DNA of 64,000 bases. Source: Thermanaerovibrio acidaminovorans DSM 6589 (lineage in GTDB: Bacteria > Synergistota > Synergistia > Synergistales > Synergistaceae). Shown here piece by piece: positions 54,339-62,407 of this stretch; positions within the stretch are counted from its first letter, which is position 1, and each line of letters starts with the position of its first letter. The translations under genes and the position numbers were made by a program. Where the stretch lies: contig NC_013522.1 of the NCBI RefSeq assembly GCF_000024905.1, forward strand, positions 682,001-746,000, written 5' to 3'. Under the pieces are notes generated by a model. The model was given only the letters and a program-made list of their open reading frames with translations. It searched no databases and had not been told where the DNA came from.

Positions 54339-55004
54339 ATGTCCTATGGGATTGACCCCGCTGAGCCCCTCATCTCCCGTGGGGCGGTTATCCTCTGTGC
54401 CGGTGGGCACGGTGCGGTGTTGTATGACCTTATACGGTGTTTGGGCGTCTCCGTCCTGGGGGTGGTGGACCGGGATTCCCGGATTCGGGAGGCCTTTGAT
54501 GGGGTCCCGGTCCTTGGGGGGGATCCGGTGCTTGAGGAGCTGTCCCCTCAGGAGGTCTGGCTGGTTAACGGCCTTGGGGCGAATCCGGACTGTGCTCCCA
54601 GGAACGCCCTCTACCGGATGGCCAGGGGGATGGGTTTTGAGTTTCCGCCCCTGGTTCACCCTTCGGCGGTTTTGGCCCGGGACGTTCGGCTCTCCCAGGG
54701 GTGTCAGGTCATGGCCGGGGCGGTCATCCAGACCGGAGCTGTCATAGGGGAGAACAGCGTGGTGAACACCCGGGCGTCGTTGGATCACCATTGCGTGGTG
54801 GGGTTCGGGGCCTTCATATCCCCCGGGGCGGTGCTCTGCGGGGGAGTGAGGGTTGGGGATGGGGCCTTCGTTGGGGCCGGGTCGGTGCTCTTGCCCGGGG
54901 TATCGGTCGGTGACGGTGCGGTTGTAGGGGCGGGATCCACGGTGGTGGAGCCCATACCGGCTGGGACGGTTGCCATAGGTAGCCCCGCCAGGGTCAGGAG
55001 GTAG
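54339..55004 (+). CDS. NeuD/PglD-type sugar O/N-acyltransferase
   Basis: 221 residues. N-terminal Rossmann-like sugar-binding domain (GGHGAVLYDLIRCLGVSVLGVVD) then a left-handed beta helix of hexapeptide repeats (about 100-215: VHPSAVLARDVRLSQG, GAVIGENSVVNTRASLDHHCVVG in parts, GVRVGDGAFVGAGSV) with catalytic-type DHHC. NeuD enzymes acetylate sialic-acid-like sugars; PglD acetylates UDP-4-amino sugars. It stands alone, 17 kb from the nonulosonate island. Confidence 0.87.
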   Translation: MSYGIDPAEPLISRGAVILCAGGHGAVLYDLIRCLGVSVLGVVDRDSRIREAFDGVPVLGGDPVLEELSPQEVWLVNGLGANPDCAPRNALYRMARGMGFEFPPLVHPSAVLARDVRLSQGCQVMAGAVIQTGAVIGENSVVNTRASLDHHCVVGFGAFISPGAVLCGGVRVGDGAFVGAGSVLLPGVSVGDGAVVGAGSTVVEPIPAGTVAIGSPARVRR

Positions 55005-55028
55005 CCGGGCGATGTTGGCCGTCCCGTG

Positions 55029-55057
55029 TTGCTCCCTGGGGCAGGCTATGATATAGT
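55029..55057 (+). promoter_or_regulatory. rpmH promoter
   Basis: TTGCTC (55029-55034), 17 bases, TATAGT (55052-55057) preceded by an extended -10 TG (55049-55050). Confidence 0.8.
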
Positions 55058-55059
55058 AC

Positions 55060-55073
55060 CAAGGCATGCCTTG
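55060..55073. repeat. 14-bp palindrome at the rpmH transcription start
   Basis: CAAGGCATGCCTTG is a perfect palindrome right after the rpmH -10. It may be an operator or an RNA feature in the leader. Confidence 0.45.
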
Positions 55074-55118
55074 AAGAGGCTTTAGGGCCCACCAAGACCG
55101 AACGGGGGGGTGTAGACT

Positions 55119-55253
55119 TTGAAGCGCACTTATCAGCCGCACAACACGCCCAGGAAGCGCAGCATGGGTTTCCTGGTGCGCTCCGCTTCCGCCAGCGGCC
55201 GCCGCGTGCTGCGCAACAGGCGCCGCAAGGGCCGCAAGCGCTTGGCCGTCTAG
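55119..55253 (+). CDS. rpmH: 50S ribosomal protein L34
   Basis: 44 residues from TTG 55119. [18 protein letters not shown] followed by [17 protein letters not shown] and KGRKRLAV is the full L34 sequence. Strong promoter upstream and rnpA 5 bases downstream, the universal rpmH-rnpA pair. Confidence 0.97.
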   Translation: MKRTYQPHNTPRKRSMGFLVRSASASGRRVLRNRRRKGRKRLAV

Positions 55254-55258
55254 GGGTC

Positions 55259-55681
55259 GTGTCGGGCACCTGTCATCTTCCCGGCAGGTCTGGGAGATCG
55301 TTCCCCTTCCCTAAGGACGTTCGTCTGCGGAGCGGATGGGAGTTCGACTTCGTGTTCCGCACCGGCCGCCGGTCATGTGGCGAGCTGGTGCGGCTGTTCT
55401 TCGTTACCTCGCCGGATGGGACCACCAAGGTGGGGGTCACGGTGGGGAAGAAGATGGCCAAGGCGGCCAGGCGGGTCAGGGGCAGACGATGCGCCAGGGA
55501 GGCGTTGAGAAGACTGATCCCGTGGATCAAGGACGGAGTGTGGCTCGCGGTGTCCATGAGGGAGCGGGGGTTGAACGCCACCGCCAGGGATGTCTACGCG
55601 GACCTGGCGGCCCTTCTGTGGAGGAACGGCCTCCTTTCAGATCAGTGGCCGGGGGAGAATTGGGAGGTGGACCGAGGGTAA
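55259..55681 (+). CDS. rnpA: Ribonuclease P protein component
   Basis: 140 residues from [25 protein letters not shown] at the N-terminus (in part), the RNR-type signature [13 protein letters not shown] (about 79-91; R-x-x-x-R-R pattern) and [21 protein letters not shown]. Assists RNase P RNA in tRNA 5' maturation. Stop overlaps the yidD ATG (TAATG). Confidence 0.93.
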   Translation: MSGTCHLPGRSGRSFPFPKDVRLRSGWEFDFVFRTGRRSCGELVRLFFVTSPDGTTKVGVTVGKKMAKAARRVRGRRCAREALRRLIPWIKDGVWLAVSMRERGLNATARDVYADLAALLWRNGLLSDQWPGENWEVDRG

Positions 55682-55908
55682 TGCGCAACCCGATGGTCCT
55701 CCTCTGTTTGTTTTCTATAAGGGTTTATCAAATCTTCCTTTCCCCCTTGTTAGGCAGGAACTGCAGGTTCCACCCCACCTGTTCCCAGTACGCCTTCGAG
55801 GCCATATCCAGGTTCGGGGTTCTAAGGGGGATCTGGTTGTCCGCCAAGAGGCTTGTGAAGTGCGGACCCTGGCACCCGGGAGGCTACGACCCGGTGCCAC
55901 ATAGGTAA
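55681..55908 (+). CDS. yidD: Membrane-protein insertion efficiency factor YidD
   Basis: 75 residues from ATG overlapping the rnpA stop. [29 protein letters not shown] (quoted as [12 protein letters not shown] and [14 protein letters not shown]) and [14 protein letters not shown] are diagnostic. Acts with YidC at the inner membrane. Gene order rpmH-rnpA-yidD-yidC is standard. Confidence 0.95.
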   Translation: MRNPMVLLCLFSIRVYQIFLSPLLGRNCRFHPTCSQYAFEAISRFGVLRGIWLSAKRLVKCGPWHPGGYDPVPHR

Positions 55909-55960
55909 GCCGAGGCGTTTTCGTCGGTACGTCAATAAATTGATGGGGAGGTAGAGTTAA

Positions 55961-56767
55961 GTGGGTTCTCTTTGGAGCGCAGCGGGTGACCTCATGCTGA
56001 GGACGCTGAACCTTTTCTACGCCATAACCCATTCGTACGGTCTTTCCATAATAATGCTCACCGTGGTGGTGAGGATCCTACTGCATCCCCTGTCTCATAA
56101 GCAGATGGTGAGCATGCAGAAGATGCAGAAGATCCAGCCCCGGATAAAGGTCATCCAGGAGAAGTACGCCAACGATAAGGAGAAGATGAACCAGGAGATC
56201 ATGCAACTTTACAGGGAGAACGGGGTCAACCCCGCGGCGGGCTGCCTTCCCCTGTTGGTCCAGCTACCCATATTCATCCTCCTCTACAGGGCCCTGATCA
56301 ACTACGACTTCTCCAACACGTCCTTTCTTGGGGTCAACCTGAGCATGTCCGCCCTGGGGGCTATGGCCAACGCGCTGGGGATTAGCTCCGCCAAGCCGAC
56401 CTTCACCGCCATCCTGAGCGGGATCCTGACCAACCCCGCCGGATTGGCCAACGTTGGGGTCTACGCCCCGTCGGTGATCCTCATCGTCCTGGTGGGATTT
56501 CTCACCTGGTATCAGCAGAAGATGAGCTCCGGCAACAATCCCCAGATGGCCTTCATGAACTGGTTCATGCCCCTGTTCATGTCCTTCATCTGCTTGAGCT
56601 TGCCTGGAGGGGTCATGATCTACTGGGGAGCCTCCTCGTTCATAAGCGTTGCCCAGCAGAAGTGGGTCATGATGAGGACCGAGGAGGAGATGAAGGTGAA
56701 GCCTACCCTTCACAAGAACAAGCCGGAGCATCAGGAGAAGGCCGAGAAGACCGGCTCGGAGGACTAG
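55961..56767 (+). CDS. yidC: Membrane protein insertase YidC/Oxa1
   Basis: 268 residues from GTG after TGGGGAGGTAGAG. Short form (no large periplasmic domain, as in Gram-positive/Oxa1 type). Membrane segments at about 15-40, 90-115 (LPLLVQLPIFILLYRAL), 150-180, 195-215; cytoplasmic loop KMQKIQPRIKVIQEKYAND. Unusual for a diderm is the absence of the P1 domain. Basic C-terminal tail. Confidence 0.94.
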   Translation: MGSLWSAAGDLMLRTLNLFYAITHSYGLSIIMLTVVVRILLHPLSHKQMVSMQKMQKIQPRIKVIQEKYANDKEKMNQEIMQLYRENGVNPAAGCLPLLVQLPIFILLYRALINYDFSNTSFLGVNLSMSALGAMANALGISSAKPTFTAILSGILTNPAGLANVGVYAPSVILIVLVGFLTWYQQKMSSGNNPQMAFMNWFMPLFMSFICLSLPGGVMIYWGASSFISVAQQKWVMMRTEEEMKVKPTLHKNKPEHQEKAEKTGSED

Positions 56768-56823
56768 CGGGCCCCAAGGGCCGAGCGCTGGATTTTTCTC
56801 TTTCACGGGTGAGGTGATGACAG

Positions 56824-57519
56824 GTGATCCATGAAGATGCTTCCGTGGTGGTGGAGTCCGCATCCCTTGACGAGGCCCGGATCCAGGGGGCTTTGAAGCT
56901 GGGGGTCGATCCCACGGACCTGGAGGCGGAGGTGGTGGGGGAGGAGAAGCGCCTGTTCGGGCTCCTTGGGAGGAAGCTCAAGATAAAGGTTTACGCCAAG
57001 GAACCCATGGAGCTACTGAAGGTCAGGCGTTGCGCCGGCCAGCTGTTATCCATGATGGACCTGGACCTCAAGTCCTCCATATCCCCCGAGGGGCTCGTAG
57101 ACCTGGATGGCCCCGATTCGGGCATAATAATAGGCCGCTACGGGGAGACCCTCAAGGCCCTGGAGCACATATGCAACCTGATGGTCAACAACAAGGCCGG
57201 TTCCCCCAAGGTAAGGTTCGACTGTGGTGGCTACCGGGAGAAGAGGGAGGCCAGCATAGAGCGCCTGGCCAAGTCCGCCGCCGCCAGCGCGGTGAGGCGG
57301 GGACGGCCGGTGAGCCTGGAGCCCATGTCCAGCTGGGAGAGGCGGATTGTCCACCTGGCGCTCAAGGACAACCAGGAGGTGGAGACCAAGTCGGTGGGGG
57401 AGGATCCGTTCCGCAAGGTGGTGGTGTGGCCCAAGAGGTCCCCGGGCCGTCAGATGTCCTCGGATGGACGCCCTTCCGGCAGGCCCAGGGGCAGGATGGG
57501 TCGGCAGACGGGACGGTGA
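56824..57519 (+). CDS. jag: RNA-binding protein Jag/KhpB (KH and R3H domains)
   Basis: 231 residues from GTG. Jag-N domain (VVVESASLDEARIQGALKLG and GLLGRKLKIKVYA), KH domain with GIIIGRYGETLKALEHICNL (about 99-118), R3H domain with MSSWERRIVHLALKD. KhpB is an RNA chaperone linked to cell elongation. C-terminal Arg/Pro/Gly-rich tail. Follows yidC as in many bacteria; mnmE does not follow. Confidence 0.93.
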   Translation: MIHEDASVVVESASLDEARIQGALKLGVDPTDLEAEVVGEEKRLFGLLGRKLKIKVYAKEPMELLKVRRCAGQLLSMMDLDLKSSISPEGLVDLDGPDSGIIIGRYGETLKALEHICNLMVNNKAGSPKVRFDCGGYREKREASIERLAKSAAASAVRRGRPVSLEPMSSWERRIVHLALKDNQEVETKSVGEDPFRKVVVWPKRSPGRQMSSDGRPSGRPRGRMGRQTGR

Positions 57520-57528
57520 GAATGGCAT

Positions 57529-57566
57529 GAGCGGGAGGGGGAATACACCCCCTCCCGCTCCGATTT
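57529..57566. terminator. Terminator between jag (+) and DUF1445 gene (-)
   Basis: GAGCGGGAGGGGG (57529-57541), loop AATACA, CCCCCTCCCGCTC (57548-57560), a perfect 13-bp stem followed by CGATTT. Confidence 0.85.
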
Positions 57567-57572
57567 CATAGT

Positions 57573-58376
57573 TCAGAACACCGCCAGCTCAGAGTTCCTG
57601 ATGTCGCATATGAACATGTGTCCCGGCGAGTGGGATATCATGAACGGAACCTTGCTGGCCATGGCCACCGCCTGGGGTGTCACCCCGCAGGCCCAGAAGA
57701 CCGGCACCTCCCCCTCCTTTATGGTTACCGGATCTCCGAAGTCGGGCCTCGATATGTCCTTGATACCTATGGAGGAGGGATCCCCCACGTGAACCGGCGC
57801 CCCGTGGACGAAGGGGAACCTCCCGGTGCACAGCACCGCCTTGGGAACCAGGTGGTGGGGTATGGGCCTCATGCTTACCACCATGGGGCCCTTGAATACC
57901 CCCGCCTCCTTGCACATGATGTCGGTCACGTACATGCTCACGTTCTTTCCCTCTTCAATGTGCCTCACCGGTATCCCCTGATCCAGGAGGGCCCACTCGA
58001 ACGAGAAGGAACACCCGAGGAGGAAACCCACCAGGTCATCCCGCCAGTGGTCCTTGACGCACGAGACCTCCTCCGCCAGCTCGCCGCCCACGTATATCCG
58101 GTACTTGGGTATGTCGGTCCGTATGTCCGCCCCGGGGGCCACCAACTTGGGCTCCCATCCGCCCGGATCGGTCACGTCCAGCAGGGGGCACGCCTTCTGA
58201 TTCCGCTGGCAGAAGATCAGGAAGTCCATGGCGAACTCCCTGGGCAGCGCCACCAGGTTAGCCTGTGCGTGCCCGTCGCATAGCCCTGCAGTGGGTCCCC
58301 CCCATTGGCCCTTCCGGATGACCCCCCTGACCTGGGATGGGCTCATCCCCTTTAGTTCCTGGTGGGATAACTTCAA
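57573..58376 (-). CDS. DUF1445 / YcsI-type putative hydro-lyase
   Basis: 267 residues from TTG (complement of 58374-58376) overlapping the pxpA stop as TTGA; the open frame runs 45 codons further upstream but inside pxpA. Features: GMSPSQVRGVIRKGQW, GHAQANLVALP, DFLIFCQRNQKACPLLDVTD, FLLGCSFSFEWALL, VSMRPIP and ITHSPGHMFI-like ISHSPGHMFICD. Family members in this neighbourhood (B. subtilis ycsI) and a mitochondrial relative are linked to D-glutamate cyclase (5-oxo-D-proline) activity. Likely part of 5-oxoproline metabolism. Confidence 0.88.
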   Translation of the reverse strand: MKLSHQELKGMSPSQVRGVIRKGQWGGPTAGLCDGHAQANLVALPREFAMDFLIFCQRNQKACPLLDVTDPGGWEPKLVAPGADIRTDIPKYRIYVGGELAEEVSCVKDHWRDDLVGFLLGCSFSFEWALLDQGIPVRHIEEGKNVSMYVTDIMCKEAGVFKGPMVVSMRPIPHHLVPKAVLCTGRFPFVHGAPVHVGDPSSIGIKDISRPDFGDPVTIKEGEVPVFWACGVTPQAVAMASKVPFMISHSPGHMFICDIRNSELAVF

Positions 58377-59149
58377 AGCCCCAACACCTCCCTCAGGGGC
58401 CTTATCCGGATCCCCGCATCGGAGAGGGCCCCGGCGATGGATGAGGCAAGGGCGGACGCCTCCCTGGTGTCTCCGTGAACGCATATGGAGTGGGGCCTCA
58501 TTTGAACCCATGAACCGTCAACCGCCTTGACCCGGCCGTTGAGCGCCATCTCCACCGTCCTGCTCACCGCCTCCGCCGGGTCGTGGATGACCGCCCCAGG
58601 CTGAGACCTGGGAACCAGGGTCCCGTCCGGGTTGTAGGCCCTGTCCGCGAAGGCCTCCTCCGCGAAGGGTATCCCAGCTTGTCTCGCGGCCTCCTCGAAG
58701 GCGGATCCCGCAAGCCCCAGGAGGATGAGCTCCTTGTCCACGTCCCGGATGGCCTGGGAGATGGCTTGGGCCAGGTTCGGATCCTTTGCCGCCTGATTGT
58801 ACAGGGCCCCGTGGGGCTTCACGTGCCTTAGTTCCGTGCCGTTGGCCCTGCAGAACCCCATGAGGGCCCCCAGCTGGTAGACCATGATTTGGTAGACCTC
58901 GTCGGGGGTCATGGCCATGTTGCGCCTTCCGAACCCCTGCAGATCCGGATATGAGGGGTGAGCCCCCACCGCCACCCCCTTCTCCACACAGGCCCTTACG
59001 GTCCGCCCCATAACCGATGGATCCCCCGCATGGAACCCGCAGGCCACGTTGGCAGAGGATACCACCCCCAGCAGGGACTCGTCATCGCCTATCCGGTAGG
59101 CCCCGAAGGACTCCCCAAGGTCACTGTTCAGGTCGATCAGAACCGACAC
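58373..59149 (-). CDS. pxpA: 5-oxoprolinase subunit PxpA (LamB/YcsF)
   Basis: 258 residues from GTG. IDLNSDLGESFGAYRIGDD at the N-terminus, SANVACGFHAGDP, VGAHPSYPDLQGFGRR and VKPHGALYN are the LamB/YcsF signatures. With PxpB and PxpC it hydrolyses 5-oxoproline to glutamate with ATP. 22 bases after pxpC. Confidence 0.96.
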   Translation of the reverse strand: MSVLIDLNSDLGESFGAYRIGDDESLLGVVSSANVACGFHAGDPSVMGRTVRACVEKGVAVGAHPSYPDLQGFGRRNMAMTPDEVYQIMVYQLGALMGFCRANGTELRHVKPHGALYNQAAKDPNLAQAISQAIRDVDKELILLGLAGSAFEEAARQAGIPFAEEAFADRAYNPDGTLVPRSQPGAVIHDPAEAVSRTVEMALNGRVKAVDGSWVQMRPHSICVHGDTREASALASSIAGALSDAGIRIRPLREVLGL

Positions 59150-59171
59150 GCCGCGTTCCCCCTCTCGGATG

Positions 59172-60233
59172 CTAGATCTCCTCCACCGTTACGGTGAAGC
59201 TCCGTCCCCCCAGCCTTACCTCCATATATCGCCGGCCCATGGGGGGGCTTACTAAAACCTTGTGACCACCGCTCCTGTAGCGGGCCCTGATGGTTCGGGC
59301 GTGGGCGAGCAGGTTCTCAAAGGACAGCAGGTCCTTGATGGCCTTATCCCGGTCCACGGGTCGGAAGCGAAAGGCTTCCCCCTTGGCGGCCTGGGCCAGC
59401 CGGGCACAGGACCAGCGGGTGAGCACCCCTATCTTTGAGTAGCCGCCGGTGGTCTGCCTATCCGCCATCATTACTATAGGGTTACCCCCTCCCGGAACCT
59501 GTATGGCCCCCAGAGGGATCGGGTCGGATATTATGTCCGCCCCGCCGGAGTGGGCCACCTTGGGGCCCTCCATTCGGTATCCCATCCGGTCTGCCTCGTC
59601 CGATACGACATAGGATGAGGAGTAGAAGGTCTCTATCCCCTCGGGGCTAAACATGTGCTCCTGGGGGCCGGGTATGACGTCCAACACGTTCTCTCCCAGC
59701 AGCAGATCCAGATGGGATCTCTCGAGGGATAGCCCCGCCCCCAGGTCCCACAATGGATCCGGTGGTCCGGTTAAGATCTGATCCCCGGCCTTGAGGGGGC
59801 GTCCCTCCAGGCCCCCCAGGCGGGACCTGGTGTGGGTGGACCTGCTGCCCATGACCAGGGGAACCTGGACCCCCCCGCTGAAACACAGGTACCCCCGGCA
59901 ACCCAGCCCCTTGGGGCCCGAGAAGGCGATCACATCCCCCTTGCTGGGGGTGAGGACGGTCCACGGGGGGATTGGTTTCCCGTTCACCGTCATGCCCAGG
60001 TTGGGTCCGGCCAGGGTCAGTGCCCCCTCGGCGTGGAGCACTTCCATAGTGGGTCCCAGGAAGGTTATCTCCAGGGCCGCGGCCCCCTCGGGGTTGCCCA
60101 GGAGGACGTTGCCCAGCCTAAGGGAGAAGGGATCCATGGCCCCCCCCACCGAGACCCCCTTGTCCTGGTGTCCCCACCTGCCAAGGTCCTGAACGGTGGT
60201 GAAGAGCCCCGGGGCCTTTACGCTCAGGATCAA
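59172..60233 (-). CDS. pxpC: 5-oxoprolinase subunit PxpC (KipA-type)
   Basis: 353 residues from TTG (complement of 60231-60233), overlapping the pxpB stop by 4 bases. VQDLGRWGHQDKGVSVGGAMDP, LGNVLLGNPEGAAALEIT, and GYLCFSGGV, SDEADRMGYRMEGP follow the biotin-carboxylase-carrier-like (urea amidolyase C-terminal) family. Catalytic partner of PxpB. Confidence 0.95.
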   Translation of the reverse strand: MILSVKAPGLFTTVQDLGRWGHQDKGVSVGGAMDPFSLRLGNVLLGNPEGAAALEITFLGPTMEVLHAEGALTLAGPNLGMTVNGKPIPPWTVLTPSKGDVIAFSGPKGLGCRGYLCFSGGVQVPLVMGSRSTHTRSRLGGLEGRPLKAGDQILTGPPDPLWDLGAGLSLERSHLDLLLGENVLDVIPGPQEHMFSPEGIETFYSSSYVVSDEADRMGYRMEGPKVAHSGGADIISDPIPLGAIQVPGGGNPIVMMADRQTTGGYSKIGVLTRWSCARLAQAAKGEAFRFRPVDRDKAIKDLLSFENLLAHARTIRARYRSGGHKVLVSPPMGRRYMEVRLGGRSFTVTVEEI

Positions 60234-60979
60234 GCCTCCTCACCCCCTCTTTGTCTTTTTACCCTGTAGGTCCCCGCCATTACCTCCTTTGATATCCGTT
60301 GAAACTCGGCGAGGTCGATGGGCACGAACCTGACGAAGTCCCCCGCCCTTATGAGGGTTGGTTCCTCCCTGGAGGGATCGAAGAGCTTGAGAGGGGTCCT
60401 GCCTATGAGCTGCCATCCCCCGGGGCTCTCGATGGGGTATACGCCAGTCTGCTTGCCCGCGATGCCAACGCTTCCCGCGGGGATGCACTTCCGGGGGGTC
60501 TTCAGCCTCGGGGTCTCCAGTGACTCGTCCATACCGCCCAGGTAGGGGAACCCGGGGGTGAAGCCCACCATGTAGCAGTAGTACTCCCTGGAGGAGTGGC
60601 GCCTAACCACCTCGTCTTCGGAGAGCCCCGTGTGGAAAACCACGGTTTCAATATCCGGCCCCATCTCTCCCCCGTAGCAGACGGGTATGTGGACCACCTC
60701 CCTCTGTCCCCTTTCCGTCTGGGCCCCTTGGTTCAGGAGGGTCATGATGGTTGATGAAAGGGCCTCCACGTCCATCACCAACGGGTCGTAGTAGACCGCC
60801 ATGGACGAATAGGCCCCCACGCACTCTATCAGCCCTGCCCTTGACTTGCTCATCAGGCTCTCCCGGATACGGTGTAGTTTCAGGTTCACCTCCATGTCTA
60901 TCCGGTCTGACAGCTCCAGTAGAAGCGCCCCTTCCCCGGCGCAACGTATCCGGGGGAAGTGGTTGGACAAATCGGTCAC
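60230..60979 (-). CDS. pxpB: 5-oxoprolinase subunit PxpB (KipI-type)
   Basis: 249 residues from GTG (complement of 60977-60979). GEGALLLELSDRID, VGAYSSMAVYYDPL, YYCYMVGFTPGFPYLGGMDESL (in part), GSVGIAGKQTGVYPIESPGGWQLIGRTP (quoted as GSVGIAGKQTGVYPIESPGG) are diagnostic of allophanate-hydrolase subunit 1/KipI. In B. subtilis KipI also inhibits the sporulation kinase KinA; no such target is seen here. Confidence 0.96.
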   Translation of the reverse strand: MTDLSNHFPRIRCAGEGALLLELSDRIDMEVNLKLHRIRESLMSKSRAGLIECVGAYSSMAVYYDPLVMDVEALSSTIMTLLNQGAQTERGQREVVHIPVCYGGEMGPDIETVVFHTGLSEDEVVRRHSSREYYCYMVGFTPGFPYLGGMDESLETPRLKTPRKCIPAGSVGIAGKQTGVYPIESPGGWQLIGRTPLKLFDPSREEPTLIRAGDFVRFVPIDLAEFQRISKEVMAGTYRVKRQRGGEEA

Positions 60980-61026
60980 CTCCTATCTCGACATCTAAGT
61001 TAGTGTGGCATTTAATTTAAATTTGG

Positions 61027-62247
61027 CTATTTGAAGAGCTCCGCTATTTTTGATAGGGATGTTACTCCCATCCATCCTGTGAAGGCCACCATCACGTATC
61101 CTAGTAATGTAAGTAGTTTGGGATGTTCATAATCTCCAACTATATCCTTTCGGTGGGCGGCTAGTAGCACTGATAACAACGACAGAGGAAGGATTAGACC
61201 GTTTACCGCCCCGGCGAATATTAGGAGCTTAACCGGTTTCCCTACGGTGGAGAATATGGCGGTTGAGGTGAGAATGAACGCTATTATCCAGCGACGCTGG
61301 TGGGTGTCAACGGACCTGAAAAGGGTCTTGAGGAAGGATATTGAGGTGTAGGAAGCTCCCACCACTGAGGTTACTGCCGCGGACCATAGGACTACTCCGA
61401 AGAACCTGTATCCTATTTGCCCTGCCCCAAGTAGGAATGCCGAGGCTGGAGGGTTTTCTGGGTCAAGGGCTTTCCCAGAGACTACGACGCCAAGGATTGC
61501 TAGGAATAGCAGATATCTCATTATAGCGGTTATCCCGATGGCGTTTACAGATCCCCTACTTATCTCGGCCAAGCGATTGGTTCCTGTTACACCCGCATCT
61601 ATTATACGGTGAGCTCCTGCGAAGGTGATATATCCCCCAACGGTACCTCCGACTAGGGTTAAGACCGTCATCCAATCAACCGTCGAAGGGAGAAGGGTTT
61701 CCTTGAGAGCGAGCCCCACTGGGGGTTGGGTTTTTAAGGCTACGAAGAGGACAAGTGCTATCATGAGGATACCGAGTGCCTTTGTGAAGTTGTCCATGGC
61801 TTTCCCCATCTCTTTTCTCAGGAATAGAGCGATAGCCACAGTTGAGGATAATATTGCTCCCGGTACCAACGGTACTCCAGCGACTACGTTAATTCCCATG
61901 GCTGCTCCAGCCACATTGCCTATGTTGAATACAAGTCCTCCCAAGGCAACCGCGAAAGCCAAGAAGTACCCTAGGCCGGGGAGAACCCGGTTGGCCACGT
62001 CCTGCCCACGCATTCCCGATACCCCTAGGATTCGCCATATGTTAAGTTGTACCGCGATATCTATTAGAACCGAGGAAAGTATGGCAAACCCGAAAGCTGA
62101 CTTAAGCTTTTCTGTGAATACTGCTGTTTGAGTTAGAAATCCTGGGCCTATAGCGGATGTGGCCATGAGGAAAGCTGCTCCTAATAACACGCTACCGCTA
62201 AGCCCTAGGTAACCCCCTCTTACCTTGTTTGCTTCTTTTCCGCGCAT
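61027..62247 (-). CDS. Nramp-superfamily (YcsG-type) transporter without the metal-binding motifs
   Basis: 406 residues from ATG (complement of 62245-62247), 9 bases after AGGAGGTGG. Eleven hydrophobic segments in Nramp order. The TM1 metal site DPGN is replaced by ATSAIGPGFLTQ (no Asp, no Asn), and the TM6 MPHN by GGYITFAGAHRII. B. subtilis ycsG holds the same place in the ycsFGI-kip cluster. It probably carries an organic solute such as 5-oxoproline, not Mn2+ or Fe2+. Base composition is lower in GC than in the pxp genes. Confidence 0.88.
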   Translation of the reverse strand: MRGKEANKVRGGYLGLSGSVLLGAAFLMATSAIGPGFLTQTAVFTEKLKSAFGFAILSSVLIDIAVQLNIWRILGVSGMRGQDVANRVLPGLGYFLAFAVALGGLVFNIGNVAGAAMGINVVAGVPLVPGAILSSTVAIALFLRKEMGKAMDNFTKALGILMIALVLFVALKTQPPVGLALKETLLPSTVDWMTVLTLVGGTVGGYITFAGAHRIIDAGVTGTNRLAEISRGSVNAIGITAIMRYLLFLAILGVVVSGKALDPENPPASAFLLGAGQIGYRFFGVVLWSAAVTSVVGASYTSISFLKTLFRSVDTHQRRWIIAFILTSTAIFSTVGKPVKLLIFAGAVNGLILPLSLLSVLLAAHRKDIVGDYEHPKLLTLLGYVMVAFTGWMGVTSLSKIAELFK

Positions 62248-62285
62248 TTCAGAACCACCTCCTGAGTTGGTATCTCTTGGAGTGT

Positions 62286-62314
62286 ACTATATGCAGAAAT
62301 GCCGTAGCGGTCAA
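62286..62314 (-). promoter_or_regulatory. Sigma-70-type promoter of the Nramp-like/pxp operon
   Basis: Minus strand TTGACC (complement 62309-62314), 17 bases, TATAGT (complement 62286-62291); about 40 bases before the ATG. Confidence 0.82.
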
Positions 62315-62407
62315 GCAAGAAGGTTATCAAATGTTACAAGGATTTCACTTTGGAGTTTTGCAAGGGCGCGAAGTATCGTGCGATATCCGCTCAGGGGGTG
62401 CGGAAAC

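Noticed and set aside
55005-55260. Replication origin next to rpmH
   Set aside because: No dnaA, no TTATCCACA boxes and no AT-rich unwinding region in this stretch.
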